Of a DNA stretch of 59,144 nucleotides, positions 1-8,011 are shown in pieces (the stretch's first letter is position 1; each line of letters begins with the position of its first letter). Both the position numbers and the translations under genes were made by a program. The notes under the pieces were generated by a model. It saw nothing but the letters and a program-made list of their open reading frames with translations. It was not told the DNA's origin and ran no database searches. Origin of the DNA: an uncultured Collinsella sp. (lineage in GTDB: Bacteria; Actinomycetota; Coriobacteriia; Coriobacteriales; Coriobacteriaceae); contig CABQJJ010000007.1 in NCBI GenBank assembly GCA_902464485.1, forward strand, positions 1 to 59,144, read 5' to 3'.

Positions 1-2
1 CG

Positions 3-653
3 TTTACGTTGTCCAATCCAAATGGTGTTAACTACTACAAGCCGGCAGCAGAGACTGGCGAACTTGTTCTCTATGGTGAAGAAGAACAAGGCATCGGCAC
101 GCCCAGCATGAACTTCGGCGAGGAATGGGCTGACACACGCTGCACAATTGACAAGGACACATCAAGCGACACGGTCATTAACGGCACAATGTACTTTGCC
201 TCATGGAATCGCGATCGAGATTTAGGACATGCTGTCACCTGGAATATCAGCTGGACGGAGGGCGAAGGTGAGGATGCGAAGCATGTCGAGTCATCGACAC
301 CCGAGTTTAGCGTCGGAGCGTACGTCGATACAAAGGAACTCCGCTCCGGTGACTCGCCTCTCGAGATCAGCCCGTTTTCCATCCAGACGCACATCGATGA
401 TCTGGGCATTGACGCAGTCACGAAAAAGTTGACCGTTACCTACAAGGATGGATCGGAGCAGATTATCGAAGACGATGCTGCAGGCGCGTACAATTCCTAT
501 TTTTCGCTGACGCGCAATAGCGGGGAGAACATTTGGGTGCCAACGAAGTTGATTGATGTCGACCAAGTGGTCTCAGTAACCCTTGAGGGCACGAGGTACA
601 CATCAACGGGGGAGACCGAAACGAAAGTACCCTTTACCATCGTCTATTCGTAA
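3..653 (+). CDS. C-terminal part of a probable exported protein, 5' end outside window
   Basis: The frame is open to the left edge, so the TTG at 9 is probably internal and this is the C-terminal part (about 215 residues) of a longer protein. The visible part is acidic, rich in Thr, Ser and Gly, and has alternating beta-type segments with no membrane helix. Its last 90 residues (ending in TIVYS) resemble the beta-sandwich C-terminal domain found on DUF4179-type, membrane-anchored surface proteins that accompany sigma factors. That family suggestion rests on pattern only. A strong intrinsic terminator follows 6 bases after the stop, so the gene ends its transcription unit. Confidence 0.6.
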   Translation, partial: FTLSNPNGVNYYKPAAETGELVLYGEEEQGIGTPSMNFGEEWADTRCTIDKDTSSDTVINGTMYFASWNRDRDLGHAVTWNISWTEGEGEDAKHVESSTPEFSVGAYVDTKELRSGDSPLEISPFSIQTHIDDLGIDAVTKKLTVTYKDGSEQIIEDDAAGAYNSYFSLTRNSGENIWVPTKLIDVDQVVSVTLEGTRYTSTGETETKVPFTIVYS

Positions 654-659
654 CGTCTG

Positions 660-691
660 GGCCGCTTCCCAAGAGGGGAAGCGGCCTTTTT
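660..691 (+). terminator. Intrinsic terminator of the exported-protein gene
   Basis: An 11-bp GC-rich stem (660-670 pairs with 676-686, arms GGCCGCTTCCC and GGGAAGCGGCC) with a 5-base loop is followed by five T residues. Confidence 0.9.
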
Positions 692-733
692 AGCGTTAAA
701 TGGGCGGTTATTTTGAGCGATATTCGCCTGCAT

Positions 734-862
734 TTCTGAAGTATGCGGCAAAATCTTGATGGGTCGACCACACCGCATATGCTCAAGCGTTCTACCTGCG
801 GGTTTGTTATCGTAAAACTCCGGCGTGCTCGGCAGGTCCAAAATTTGCCGCATACTTCCGAA
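734..862. repeat. Inverted-repeat-ended intergenic element
   Basis: The sequence GAAGTATGCGGCAAA near 738-752 recurs as its reverse complement near 842-857, with further partial matching outside. The ends are about 85 bp apart and the interior has no convincing gene. A related string (ATGCGGCAAAAT) appears at about 31303, in front of another palindrome. This looks like a small non-coding mobile or REP-type element. The rest of 692-980 shows no gene. Confidence 0.5.
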
Positions 863-920
863 AGCGCCGCCGATTTCAATGCGACAGGTGAGAGCGGGTC
901 ACCGCTTGAACGCGACGTTT

Positions 921-964
921 TCCCAGATAAAACCGACCAAAATAAACCTGTCCCTTTTTGGTAG
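921..964. repeat. Short palindromic repeat with a CCTGTCCC loop, copy 1
   Basis: The hairpin arms ACCAAAA and TTTTGGT enclose a loop containing TAAACCTGTCCC. A near-identical copy lies at 27256-27300, where the arms read GCCAAAA and TTTTGGC. The paired bases therefore changed together while the loop stayed constant, so the palindrome itself appears to be selected or generated by its mechanism of spread. Confidence 0.7.
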
Positions 965-980
965 GTAACGTTGCCCTCAC

Positions 981-1143
981 GAGCACGTTGGATTTCCGGG
1001 CCGGGCGGCCCAGGTTTTAAGTTTGTCGCGAGTTCCGCACGCAAAGGAAAGCACTTAATGTGCTTTCCGTCTTGCGCAGGACTGTAGAGCAGCAAACTTA
1101 AACCGCCGGCAGCCCGGGCCGGGAATCCGCCCCCGCGCACAGG
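981..1143 (+). ncRNA. Nested-hairpin structured element, copy 1 (upstream of str operon)
   Basis: A 67-base core (1026-1092) folds into a long hairpin. AGTTCC pairs with GGACT, CGCAA with TTGCG, and GGAAAGCAC with GTGCTTTCC around a TTAAT loop. The core is enclosed by an outer imperfect stem of about 35 bp (about 990-1025 with 1092-1127). The same core recurs at 18298-18364 with only two differences, which restore the inner base pair, while the outer arms differ entirely yet stay self-complementary. Both copies start near GAGCACG and end near CAGGAG, and both lie about 50 bp before a shared promoter-region motif of a ribosomal operon. It may be a small RNA or a DNA cruciform element. Strand is assigned by analogy with the downstream operon. 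Confidence 0.6.
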
Positions 1144-1187
1144 AGGGGATTCCTTTTGTGTAGGCTTTGCGGAAATGTGCCAATTTT

Positions 1188-1241
1188 GGGATACGCCCGG
1201 CAGCGTGGTCTGTTGACGACACAGCTAACGGCACGTATCCT
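1188..1241 (+). promoter_or_regulatory. str operon promoter region
   Basis: TTGACG (1213-1218), a 17-base spacer and TATCCT (1236-1241) form a good sigma-70-type promoter. It would start transcription about 85 bases before rpsL. Just upstream (1188-1210) lies the sequence GGATACGCCCG followed by GCGTG, a motif shared with the regions before rplC and rplB. Confidence 0.7.
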
Positions 1242-1334
1242 AACGAACTGCGTGTTTCGTAGGGGGATGCTGACCCCTCGATTCAAGCCGTTGCACTTTA
1301 CAGAAAGCTGGAATCATTCGAGAAGGAGTACGCT

Positions 1335-1712
1335 TTGCCTACTATTAACCAGCTGGTTCGCCAGGGCCGTCGTTCCGTGCCCAAGAAGTCCAAGAACGCT
1401 GCTCTGCAGCACAACTCCCAGAAGCGCGGCGTGTGCACCCGCGTCTTCACCACGAGTCCCAAGAAGCCGAACTCGGCTCTTCGTAAGGTTGCCCGTGTTC
1501 GCCTTGTCAACGGCATCGAAGTTACTGCTTACATCCCGGGTGAGGGCCACAACCTGCAGGAGCACTCCATCGTGCTCGTCCGCGGCGGTCGTGTCCGTGA
1601 CCTCCCTGGTGTCCGTTATCACGTCATCCGTGGCGCCTACGACGCTGCTCCGGTCCAGAACCGTATGCAGGCCCGTTCCAAGTACGGTGCTAAGCGCCCC
1701 AAGGCTAAATAA
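1335..1712 (+). CDS. rpsL: 30S ribosomal protein S12
   Basis: The 125-residue protein matches S12 throughout, with the TSPKKPNSALRK loop of the decoding centre and GEGHNLQEHS. Translation starts at TTG 1335 behind AAGGAG (1323-1328). There is no in-frame ATG that would keep the conserved MPTINQLVR start. S12 shapes the decoding site and is where streptomycin-resistance changes occur. The residue corresponding to Lys88 of E. coli (counting Met) is Arg88 here (GGRVRDLPG). It is the first gene of the str operon. Confidence 0.98.
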   Translation: MPTINQLVRQGRRSVPKKSKNAALQHNSQKRGVCTRVFTTSPKKPNSALRKVARVRLVNGIEVTAYIPGEGHNLQEHSIVLVRGGRVRDLPGVRYHVIRGAYDAAPVQNRMQARSKYGAKRPKAK

Positions 1713-1785
1713 GCCAGATAACGTTTTGATACTTTCGCCGTGTGCCGCCTAAGCGCCGCACGGTAGACACTTAAGGAGATTTCAC

Positions 1786-2259
1786 ATGCCGCGTCGTGCA
1801 GCAGCTAATCGTCGTGAGGTTCAGCCTGACGCCGTTTACAACAACCGCCTGGTGACTCAGCTCATCAACAAGGTCCTTCTTGACGGCAAGAAGGCCACCG
1901 CTGAGCGCATCGTTTACACCGCTTTCGAGATCGTTGCCGAGAAGTCCGAGGGTGGCGACGCTCTCGCTACCTTCAAGAAGGCTATGGACAACGTCAAGCC
2001 CACGCTCGAGGTTAAGCCCAAGCGTGTCGGTGGCGCTACCTATCAGGTCCCGATGGAGGTCAACTCCCGTCGTTCCACCGCTCTGGGTATCCGCTGGATC
2101 GTCAACTTCTCCCGCGCTCGCAAGGAGAAGACCATGGCCGAGCGTCTCGCCAACGAGATCCTCGACGCCTCCAACGGCCTGGGCGCTTCCGTCAAGAAGC
2201 GTGAGGACGTCTTCAAGATGGCCGAGGCCAACCGCGCGTTCTCTCACTATCGTTGGTAA
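1786..2259 (+). CDS. rpsG: 30S ribosomal protein S7
   Basis: This 157-residue protein has the family's usual length and starts MPRRAAANRR, ending AFSHYRW as in S7. S7 nucleates assembly of the 30S head by binding the 3' domain of 16S rRNA, and in E. coli it also represses its own operon. The start at ATG 1786 has AAGGAG 8 bases upstream. It sits 73 bases after rpsL and 19 bases before fusA, in the conserved str order. Confidence 0.98.
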   Translation: MPRRAAANRREVQPDAVYNNRLVTQLINKVLLDGKKATAERIVYTAFEIVAEKSEGGDALATFKKAMDNVKPTLEVKPKRVGGATYQVPMEVNSRRSTALGIRWIVNFSRARKEKTMAERLANEILDASNGLGASVKKREDVFKMAEANRAFSHYRW

Positions 2260-2278
2260 GTTAAGGTAAGGAACTAAC

Positions 2279-4378
2279 ATGGCTAAGCCTAAGTACAAGC
2301 TTTCCGATACCCGTAACATCGGCATCATGGCCCACATCGATGCCGGTAAGACCACCACGACCGAGCGTATTCTTTACTACACCGGTAAGACCCACAAGAT
2401 CGGTGAGGTCCATGAGGGCGCTGCCACCATGGACTGGATGGTTCAGGAGCAGGAGCGCGGCGTAACCATTACCTCCGCTGCTACCACCTGCTTCTGGAAC
2501 AAGGACGGCAAGGATTACCGCATCCAGATCATCGACACCCCGGGCCACGTTGACTTCACCGCCGAGGTCGAGCGCTGCCTGCGTGTCCTCGATGGCGCTG
2601 TCGCCGTCTTCGACGCCGTTGCCGGCGTTCAGCCCCAGTCTGAGACCGTTTGGCGTCAGGCTTCTACCTTCAACGTCCCCCGCATCGCCTTCATCAACAA
2701 GTATGACCGCGTGGGCGCTGACTTCTTCAACGCTATCGAGACCATGAAGGATCGTCTCGACGCTAACGCCGTGGCCGCTCAGGTCCCGATGGGCGCCGAG
2801 GACAACTTCTGGGGCGTCATCGACCTGGTCACCATGACTGCATGGGACTTCAAGGCCGACGAGAAGGGCATGACCTACCCCGAGCCGATGGACGAGATCC
2901 CGGCTGAGTTTGCCGACATCGCTGCCACCAAGCGCGAGGAGCTCCTCGACGCTGCTGCCAGCTTTGACGACGAGCTCATGGAGAAGATCCTCATGGAGGA
3001 GGACTTCACCGTCGAGGAGCTCAAGGCTGCTCTGCGCAAGGGCGTTCTGGCCAACGAGCTCAACCTCGTCTTCGTGGGCTCCGCCTACAAGAACAAGGGC
3101 GTTCAGGAGCTGCTCGACGCTGTCGTCGACTACCTGCCCAGCCCGCTCGACGTCGAGGCCGTCACCGGTACCGATCCGGACACCGGCGAGGAGATCCAGC
3201 GTCATCCTTCCTTCGACGAGCCCTTCTCCGGCCTGGTCTTCAAGATCATGACCGACCCGTTCGTCGGTAAGCTCACCTACGTCCGCGTTTACTCCGGCCG
3301 TGCCGAGTCCGGCTCCTACGTGATCAACGCTTCCAACGGTCAGCGTGAGCGCCTCGGCCGCATCCTTGAGATGAACGCTGCCGAGCGTATCGACCGTGAC
3401 GACGCTGCCGCCGGCGACATCGTCGCTTGCGTCGGCTTCAAGAACTCCACCACCGGTGACACCCTGTGCGCCGAGGGCAAGGAGATCGTCCTCGAGAAGA
3501 TCGAGTTCGCCAAGCCCGTTATCGACGTTGCCATCGAGCCCAAGACCAAGGCCGAGCAGGACAAGATGTCCCTGGCTCTGACCAAGCTCGCCGAGGAGGA
3601 CCCGACCTTCCAGGTGTCCACCAACCACGAGACCGGCCAGACCATCATCGCCGGCATGGGCGAGCTGCACCTCGAGATCATCGTCGACCGCCTGCTCCGC
3701 GAGTTCAAGGTTGACGCTAACGTTGGTAAGCCCCAGGTTGCCTACCGCGAGACCGCTGGTCACGACGTCGAGAAGGCTGAGGGCAAGTTCGTCCGTCAGT
3801 CCGGCGGTCGCGGTCAGTACGGCCACGCCGTCATCAAGCTCGAGAAGATGGAGGAGGGCTTCGGCTACGAGTTCGTCAACGCTATCGTCGGCGGCGTCGT
3901 GCCCAAGGAGTACATCCCGTCCATCGACAAGGGCATCCAGGAGGCCCTGAACACCGGTGTTATCGCCGGCTTCCCGGTCCTCGACGTTAAGGTCACCCTG
4001 TTCGACGGTTCTTACCACGAGGTCGACTCCTCCGAGGCCGCCTTCAAGATTGCCGGTTCCATGGCTATCAAGGACGCCCTCAAGAAGTCCGATCCGCAGC
4101 TGCTCGAGCCGATTATGGCTGTCGAGGTCGAGACTCCCGAGCAGTACATGGGCGACGTTATGGGCAACCTCTCCGGTCGCCGCGGCAAGATCGAGGGCAT
4201 GGAGGATCGCAAGAACAGCAAGCTCATCCGTGCCAAGGTGCCGCTGGGCGAGATGTTCGGTTACGCTACCGACCTTCGCTCCCAGACCCAGGGCCGTGCA
4301 TCCTACACGATGCAGTTCGACTCTTATGAGCCCGCGCCCAAGTCCATCGTGGACGAGGTCATGAGCAAGAACGCCTAA
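2279..4378 (+). CDS. fusA: Elongation factor G
   Basis: The 699-residue GTPase catalyses ribosomal translocation. Visible G motifs are AHIDAGKTT (G1), DTPGHVDF (G3) and NKYDR (G4, where most EF-G have NKMDR). Full-length domains II to V follow, ending with a QTQGRASYTMQF segment typical of domains IV/V. It starts at ATG 2279 behind GGTAAGGA and follows rpsG in the usual order. In most bacteria tuf comes next; here rpsJ does. Confidence 0.98.
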   Translation: MAKPKYKLSDTRNIGIMAHIDAGKTTTTERILYYTGKTHKIGEVHEGAATMDWMVQEQERGVTITSAATTCFWNKDGKDYRIQIIDTPGHVDFTAEVERCLRVLDGAVAVFDAVAGVQPQSETVWRQASTFNVPRIAFINKYDRVGADFFNAIETMKDRLDANAVAAQVPMGAEDNFWGVIDLVTMTAWDFKADEKGMTYPEPMDEIPAEFADIAATKREELLDAAASFDDELMEKILMEEDFTVEELKAALRKGVLANELNLVFVGSAYKNKGVQELLDAVVDYLPSPLDVEAVTGTDPDTGEEIQRHPSFDEPFSGLVFKIMTDPFVGKLTYVRVYSGRAESGSYVINASNGQRERLGRILEMNAAERIDRDDAAAGDIVACVGFKNSTTGDTLCAEGKEIVLEKIEFAKPVIDVAIEPKTKAEQDKMSLALTKLAEEDPTFQVSTNHETGQTIIAGMGELHLEIIVDRLLREFKVDANVGKPQVAYRETAGHDVEKAEGKFVRQSGGRGQYGHAVIKLEKMEEGFGYEFVNAIVGGVVPKEYIPSIDKGIQEALNTGVIAGFPVLDVKVTLFDGSYHEVDSSEAAFKIAGSMAIKDALKKSDPQLLEPIMAVEVETPEQYMGDVMGNLSGRRGKIEGMEDRKNSKLIRAKVPLGEMFGYATDLRSQTQGRASYTMQFDSYEPAPKSIVDEVMSKNA

Positions 4379-4438
4379 GTTCGAGCTCCCTGTTACGTAA
4401 TCCGCGAGAACATCTCTCGCACTCTTTGGAGGTTTAAG

Positions 4439-4747
4439 TTGGCTACCCAGAAGATCCGCATTCGCCTCAAGGGCTATGATCACGAGGTCGTCGATCAGTC
4501 CGCGAAGCTCATCGTCGAGACCGCTCAGAAGACCGGCGCTCGCGTTTCCGGTCCTGTCCCCCTGCCCACCGAGCGCAACCTGTACACGGTTATCCGCTCG
4601 CCGCACGTGAACAAGGACTCCCGTGAGCAGTTCGAGATGCGCACCCACAAGCGCCTCATCGACATCCTCGACCCCACCTCGGGCACCGTTGATTCGCTCA
4701 TGCGTCTCGACCTCCCCGCTGGCGTCGACATCGACATCAAGCTCTAA
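4439..4747 (+). CDS. rpsJ: 30S ribosomal protein S10
   Basis: The 102-residue protein is complete (IRIRLKGYDHEVVD near the start, SPHVNKDSREQFE in the middle). S10 is part of the 30S head and, as NusE, of antitermination complexes. It starts at TTG 4439 behind GGAGG. S10 normally heads the operon named after it; here it closes the str operon, 14 kb from rplC, and is followed by a terminator. This placement separates its expression from L3, L4 and L23. Confidence 0.98.
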   Translation: MATQKIRIRLKGYDHEVVDQSAKLIVETAQKTGARVSGPVPLPTERNLYTVIRSPHVNKDSREQFEMRTHKRLIDILDPTSGTVDSLMRLDLPAGVDIDIKL

Positions 4748-4769
4748 GCGATATCGCTCATAGCTTACA

Positions 4770-4809
4770 GAGCCCCGCTGCCATGTTGGTAGCGGGGCTC
4801 TTTTGTTTT
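4770..4809 (+). terminator. str operon terminator
   Basis: A perfect 10-bp stem (GAGCCCCGCT at 4770-4779 with AGCGGGGCTC at 4791-4800) is followed by TTTTGTTTT. It closes the rpsL-rpsG-fusA-rpsJ operon. Confidence 0.93.
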
Positions 4810-4862
4810 GAATGATGGTTTGGACTGCCGGGTAATGCTGCCGAGCAGGTGGCTGCGGCGCC

Positions 4863-5639
4863 CTATTCGCTCAAGGGGCGCAGCGATGCCTCCTCAAAAT
4901 GGAAGGATCGCAAGTCGTCTTCCGTTTCGATACACGCGCGACCAAAGGCATCGACGGTTTTAAAGATGCCGCGTGCCAGCTCGTTTCCTGCGGGGGAGCG
5001 GGCGATAACGTGCTCCCCAATCCAATTGAGGTGAGCGACATATTTGCCGTGGACGGGCGCGAGCGGTCCGGCGTTTTCTTCCATGGCGTTGAGCAGATCT
5101 GCCCACGCGTCTACAGCGTTTACGACGGTGTGATAGACCTCATCGAGGAGCATATCGACGGCGGGAACGTTCTCGTTGAGGTCCGAGAGACCGATTGCCG
5201 GCAGGCCACCATCGGGCACCTCCGCGGGCACATAGTTCACGTTGACGCCGATGCCACAGACCGCAAAGGGGTTGCCTTCGTTATCGCGTGCGGCTTCGAC
5301 CAGAATGCCGCCGAGCTTGCGTCCTCGCGCGACCAGGTCGTTGGGCCATTTGAGGCCAATCTCGTTTGCAAGACCCTGCTTTTCGAGCGCCTCGAGCACC
5401 GCTAGGCCGCTGACGGCGGCAAGGCCAGAGTACTTGGCGGGATCAACACGAGGACGTAGGACAATCGAGAGTAACAGATTGCCGGCGGTTGAATCCCACT
5501 TGTGGCCGCGTCGGCCGCGTCCTGCCGTTTGCGCGCGTGCGGCAAGTCCCGTGCCGTGCGGCACACCCTGTTTTCCTGCTTCGAGCAGGTCATCGTTGGT
5601 CGATCCGGTTACGTCGACTATCGTTAATTTGGCATCCAT
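4863..5639 (-). CDS. birA: Biotin--[acetyl-CoA-carboxylase] ligase (monofunctional BirA)
   Basis: The 258-residue protein makes biotinyl-AMP and transfers biotin to the carrier lysine of AccB. The GRGRRGHKW ligase loop (biotinyl-AMP binding) and KWPND motif are present, followed by the GIGVNVNY strand and a short C-terminal SH3-like domain. I chose the ATG at 5639 because it is preceded by AAGGAGGT; an earlier start at 5720 would add 27 residues with no family likeness. It has no N-terminal helix-turn-helix, so unlike E. coli BirA it cannot be the repressor of biotin genes. It is divergent from the fatty-acid operon that encodes its target, AccB. Confidence 0.95.
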   Translation of the reverse strand: MDAKLTIVDVTGSTNDDLLEAGKQGVPHGTGLAARAQTAGRGRRGHKWDSTAGNLLLSIVLRPRVDPAKYSGLAAVSGLAVLEALEKQGLANEIGLKWPNDLVARGRKLGGILVEAARDNEGNPFAVCGIGVNVNYVPAEVPDGGLPAIGLSDLNENVPAVDMLLDEVYHTVVNAVDAWADLLNAMEENAGPLAPVHGKYVAHLNWIGEHVIARSPAGNELARGIFKTVDAFGRACIETEDDLRSFHFEEASLRPLSE

Positions 5640-5732
5640 AACGGCTGCTACCTCCTTAATGAATAAGTGAATAACGCAATGGTGTCGAGAGACAGACACA
5701 ATGTGAAGCCTTTGTCGCATTTGGACAATTTA

Positions 5733-5799
5733 ATGTTAACACGTCAACAACGACTGAAATGCGCTATCCTCTCTTGGTCGATGTAAACACGTCAACAAC
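5733..5799 (+). promoter_or_regulatory. Paired dyad operators in the fabH promoter
   Basis: ATGTTAACACGTCAACAAC (5733-5751) and ATGTAAACACGTCAACAAC (5781-5799) are 18/19 identical and start 48 bp apart. The first contains a dyad of the form GTTnACnnGTnAAC. Between them sits TATCCT (5765-5770), the same -10 hexamer as in the str promoter. Two identical operators bracketing a -10 element suggest repression of the fatty-acid operon by a dimeric regulator that is not encoded nearby. Confidence 0.6.
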
Positions 5800-5815
5800 T
5801 CAAAGGAGGTTAGTG

Positions 5816-6775
5816 ATGGGCTTCACGATTCTTGGAACAGGCTCGGCGCTTCCTAAGCGCAGTGTTTCCAATGACGAGCTGTCCGAGTTCCTCGATACCT
5901 CGGATGAGTGGATTTTTACCCGTACCGGCATCAAGAGCCGCCACGTCTGCACCACCGAGTCACTCGACGACCTTGCCGTAGCGGCGAGCGAGCGGGCACT
6001 CCAGGTGTCCGGAATCGACGCGAGCCAACTGGATCTGATCGTCTGCTCGACGACGACGGGTGACCATCTTGTTCCCGCTGAGGCGTGTGCCGTTGCTGAG
6101 CGCCTGGGTGCCACATGTCCTGCCTTCGACGTTTCGGCGGCTTGTGCCGGCTTCGTATTTGCGCTCGATGTCGCCGAGGGCTATATCGCCCGCGACCGTG
6201 CCGAGCGCGTGTTGGTCATTGCTGCCGAGCAGATGACGCGCGCGCTCGACTGGACCGACCGCGCCACCTGCGTGCTCTTTGGCGATGGGGCAGGCGCCGC
6301 AGTGATTGAGGCTGGGGGAGACAGCCCCCTTGCCGTTGAGCTTTCGACGGCGCCCGACGTCGAGACGTTGCGCGTTCCCGGTCTGGTCGGCACCTCGCCG
6401 TTTAAGGCCTCCGCAGATAGCGAGAGTGTGCTGTCCATGAATGGCCGCCGCGTGTTCAAGTTCGGCGTCAACGCCATCTGCGACACGGTCCATAAGCTTG
6501 CGAGCGATGCGGGCATTTCGGTCGAAGACATCGATCATTTTGTATTCCATCAGGCTAACGAACGAATCCTGAGTCAGGCGGTCAAGCGCCTCGGCGTGCC
6601 AGACGAGCGCGTGGTTCGAACGCTGCGCGAGACCGGCAACATTTCGAGCGCCTGCATTCCCCTTGCGCTTGACCAGCTGGCACGCACCGGCGCGCTGCAC
6701 GCGGGCGACACCATCGCCCTGGTCGGATTTGGCGCCGGCTTGGATGTAGGTGGCTATCTACTTCGCTGGAAGTAG
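5816..6775 (+). CDS. fabH: Beta-ketoacyl-ACP synthase III
   Basis: The 319-residue enzyme starts fatty-acid synthesis by condensing an acyl-CoA with malonyl-ACP. The catalytic triad is visible as Cys110 (VSAACAGF), His245 (VFHQAN) and Asn275 (ETGNISSA), and the length is normal. ATG 5816 is chosen because AAAGGAGG lies 6 bases upstream and GFTILGTGS is the conserved N-terminus; the frame is open further upstream. It leads a ten-gene operon whose order matches that of streptococci and clostridia. Confidence 0.97.
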   Translation: MGFTILGTGSALPKRSVSNDELSEFLDTSDEWIFTRTGIKSRHVCTTESLDDLAVAASERALQVSGIDASQLDLIVCSTTTGDHLVPAEACAVAERLGATCPAFDVSAACAGFVFALDVAEGYIARDRAERVLVIAAEQMTRALDWTDRATCVLFGDGAGAAVIEAGGDSPLAVELSTAPDVETLRVPGLVGTSPFKASADSESVLSMNGRRVFKFGVNAICDTVHKLASDAGISVEDIDHFVFHQANERILSQAVKRLGVPDERVVRTLRETGNISSACIPLALDQLARTGALHAGDTIALVGFGAGLDVGGYLLRWK

Positions 6776-6827
6776 TTGCACATAGGAAATGAAAACGCCC
6801 CTGGGGCACAAACAAAGGAGAACTACC

Positions 6828-7064
6828 ATGGCAGATCAGAAGACCTTCGAGCGCGTTTGCGACGTTATCCGCGAGACCGCCGGCCTTGACGATGTCGAGA
6901 TGAAGCCCGAGTCCACGCTCGAGGAGATTGGCCTCGACAGCCTGGGTACCGTCGAGATCCTCGTTGCCGTTGAGGACGAGTTTGGCATTGAGCTCGATAC
7001 CGAGGAGAACCCCAAGACGGTCGGCGAGTTCGTCGATACGGTCGAGGCGGCATTGGAGAAGTAG
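6828..7064 (+). CDS. acpP: Acyl carrier protein
   Basis: This small acidic protein (78 residues) carries the growing acyl chain on a 4'-phosphopantetheine arm attached to Ser38 in LDSLGTVE. The start at ATG 6828 follows AAAGGAG. The stop overlaps the region of the fabK start, so the two are translationally coupled. Confidence 0.97.
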   Translation: MADQKTFERVCDVIRETAGLDDVEMKPESTLEEIGLDSLGTVEILVAVEDEFGIELDTEENPKTVGEFVDTVEAALEK

Positions 7065-7066
7065 TG

Positions 7067-8011
7067 ATGCTCAAGTCTCCTCTCTGCGATCTGCTCGGCA
7101 TCGAAAAGCCCGTGTTCCAGGGCGGTATGGCCTGGATTGCCGACGCCTCGTTGGCGTCCGCAGTGTCCGAGGCGGGCGGCTTGGGGATTATCGCGGCCAT
7201 GAACGCCGACGCTAACTGGCTGCGCGACCAGATTCACGAGCTGCGCGCCAGGACGGATAAGCCCTTTGGCGTAAACGTCATGCTCATGAGCCCGTTTGCC
7301 GACGAGGTCGCGCAGGTCGTGATTGACGAGCGGGTGCCTGTCGTCGTGACGGGTGCCGGCAATCCCACCAAGTACATGAAGGCGTGGAACGAGGCGGGCA
7401 TCAAGGTCATCCCGGTCGTTGCCTCGGTGGCGCTGGCGCGCCTCGTGGCGCGTCGTGGAGCCACGGCGGTTGTTGCCGAGGGCACCGAATCGGGCGGCCA
7501 TATTGGCGAGACCTCGACGATGGCACTGGTGCCGCAGGTCGTCGATGCGGTCGACATTCCCGTCGTGGCTGCCGGCGGTATTGCCGACGGCCGCGGCGTG
7601 GCGGCTGCCTTTATGCTGGGCGCCGCCGGCGTGCAGGTGGGAACGCGCTTTCTGGTCGCAAACGAGTGCACCGTATCCGAACAGTACAAAGAGCTGGTGC
7701 TCAAGGCAGGCGACACGTCGACGCGTGCGACCGGTCGCTCGACGGGACATCCGGTTCGCGCCCTCAAGAGCCCCTTCACCAACGCGTATGCCAAGAACGA
7801 GGCGGCTGGCGCAAGCCCCGAGGAGCTCGGGGCCATGGGCACGGGCGCGCTTCGCAAGGCCGCCAAGGACGGCAATTACGAAGAGGGCTCGTATTTGTGC
7901 GGACAGATTGCCGGCATGGTCAACGAGCGCCAAAGCGCGCGCGAAATCGTCGACGATCTGGTCGATGGCGCCGAGCGCGTCCTGAAGGGTGCGTCCGCAT
8001 GGGTAGCGTAG
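7067..8011 (+). CDS. fabK: Enoyl-ACP reductase II (FMN-dependent)
   Basis: This 314-residue flavoprotein of the nitronate monooxygenase/FabK fold reduces enoyl-ACP with NAD(P)H. Visible are the N-terminal PVFQGGMAWIAD, the GTESGGHIGE loop, AAGGIADGRGV and GVQVGTRFL phosphate-binding strand. It is the only enoyl reductase in the cluster, so triclosan (a FabI inhibitor) would be expected to have little effect. ATG 7067 is preferred; GTG 7064 overlaps the acpP stop codon and is possible. The 3' end overlaps fabD by 13 bases. Confidence 0.96.
   Translation: MLKSPLCDLLGIEKPVFQGGMAWIADASLASAVSEAGGLGIIAAMNADANWLRDQIHELRARTDKPFGVNVMLMSPFADEVAQVVIDERVPVVVTGAGNPTKYMKAWNEAGIKVIPVVASVALARLVARRGATAVVAEGTESGGHIGETSTMALVPQVVDAVDIPVVAAGGIADGRGVAAAFMLGAAGVQVGTRFLVANECTVSEQYKELVLKAGDTSTRATGRSTGHPVRALKSPFTNAYAKNEAAGASPEELGAMGTGALRKAAKDGNYEEGSYLCGQIAGMVNERQSAREIVDDLVDGAERVLKGASAWVA

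Noticed and set aside
743..964. Small open frame in the spacer before the str operon
   Set aside because: It crosses an inverted repeat and a palindrome and has no ribosome binding site or similarity.
2694..2708. EF-G G4 motif NKYDR instead of NKMDR as a sign of an abnormal GTPase
   Set aside because: The NKxD residues that contact guanine are intact and the rest of the protein is normal, so it is treated as lineage variation.
2261..4648. Long open frame of 795 codons on the minus strand opposite fusA
   Set aside because: It is the antisense shadow of fusA, a by-product of high GC and biased codon use, with Leu/Gly/Asp/His-rich nonsense and no ribosome binding site.
7384..7998. N-terminal extension of fabD by 205 codons
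   Set aside because: It overlaps fabK in another frame; the conserved FabD N-terminus starts at ATG 7999.
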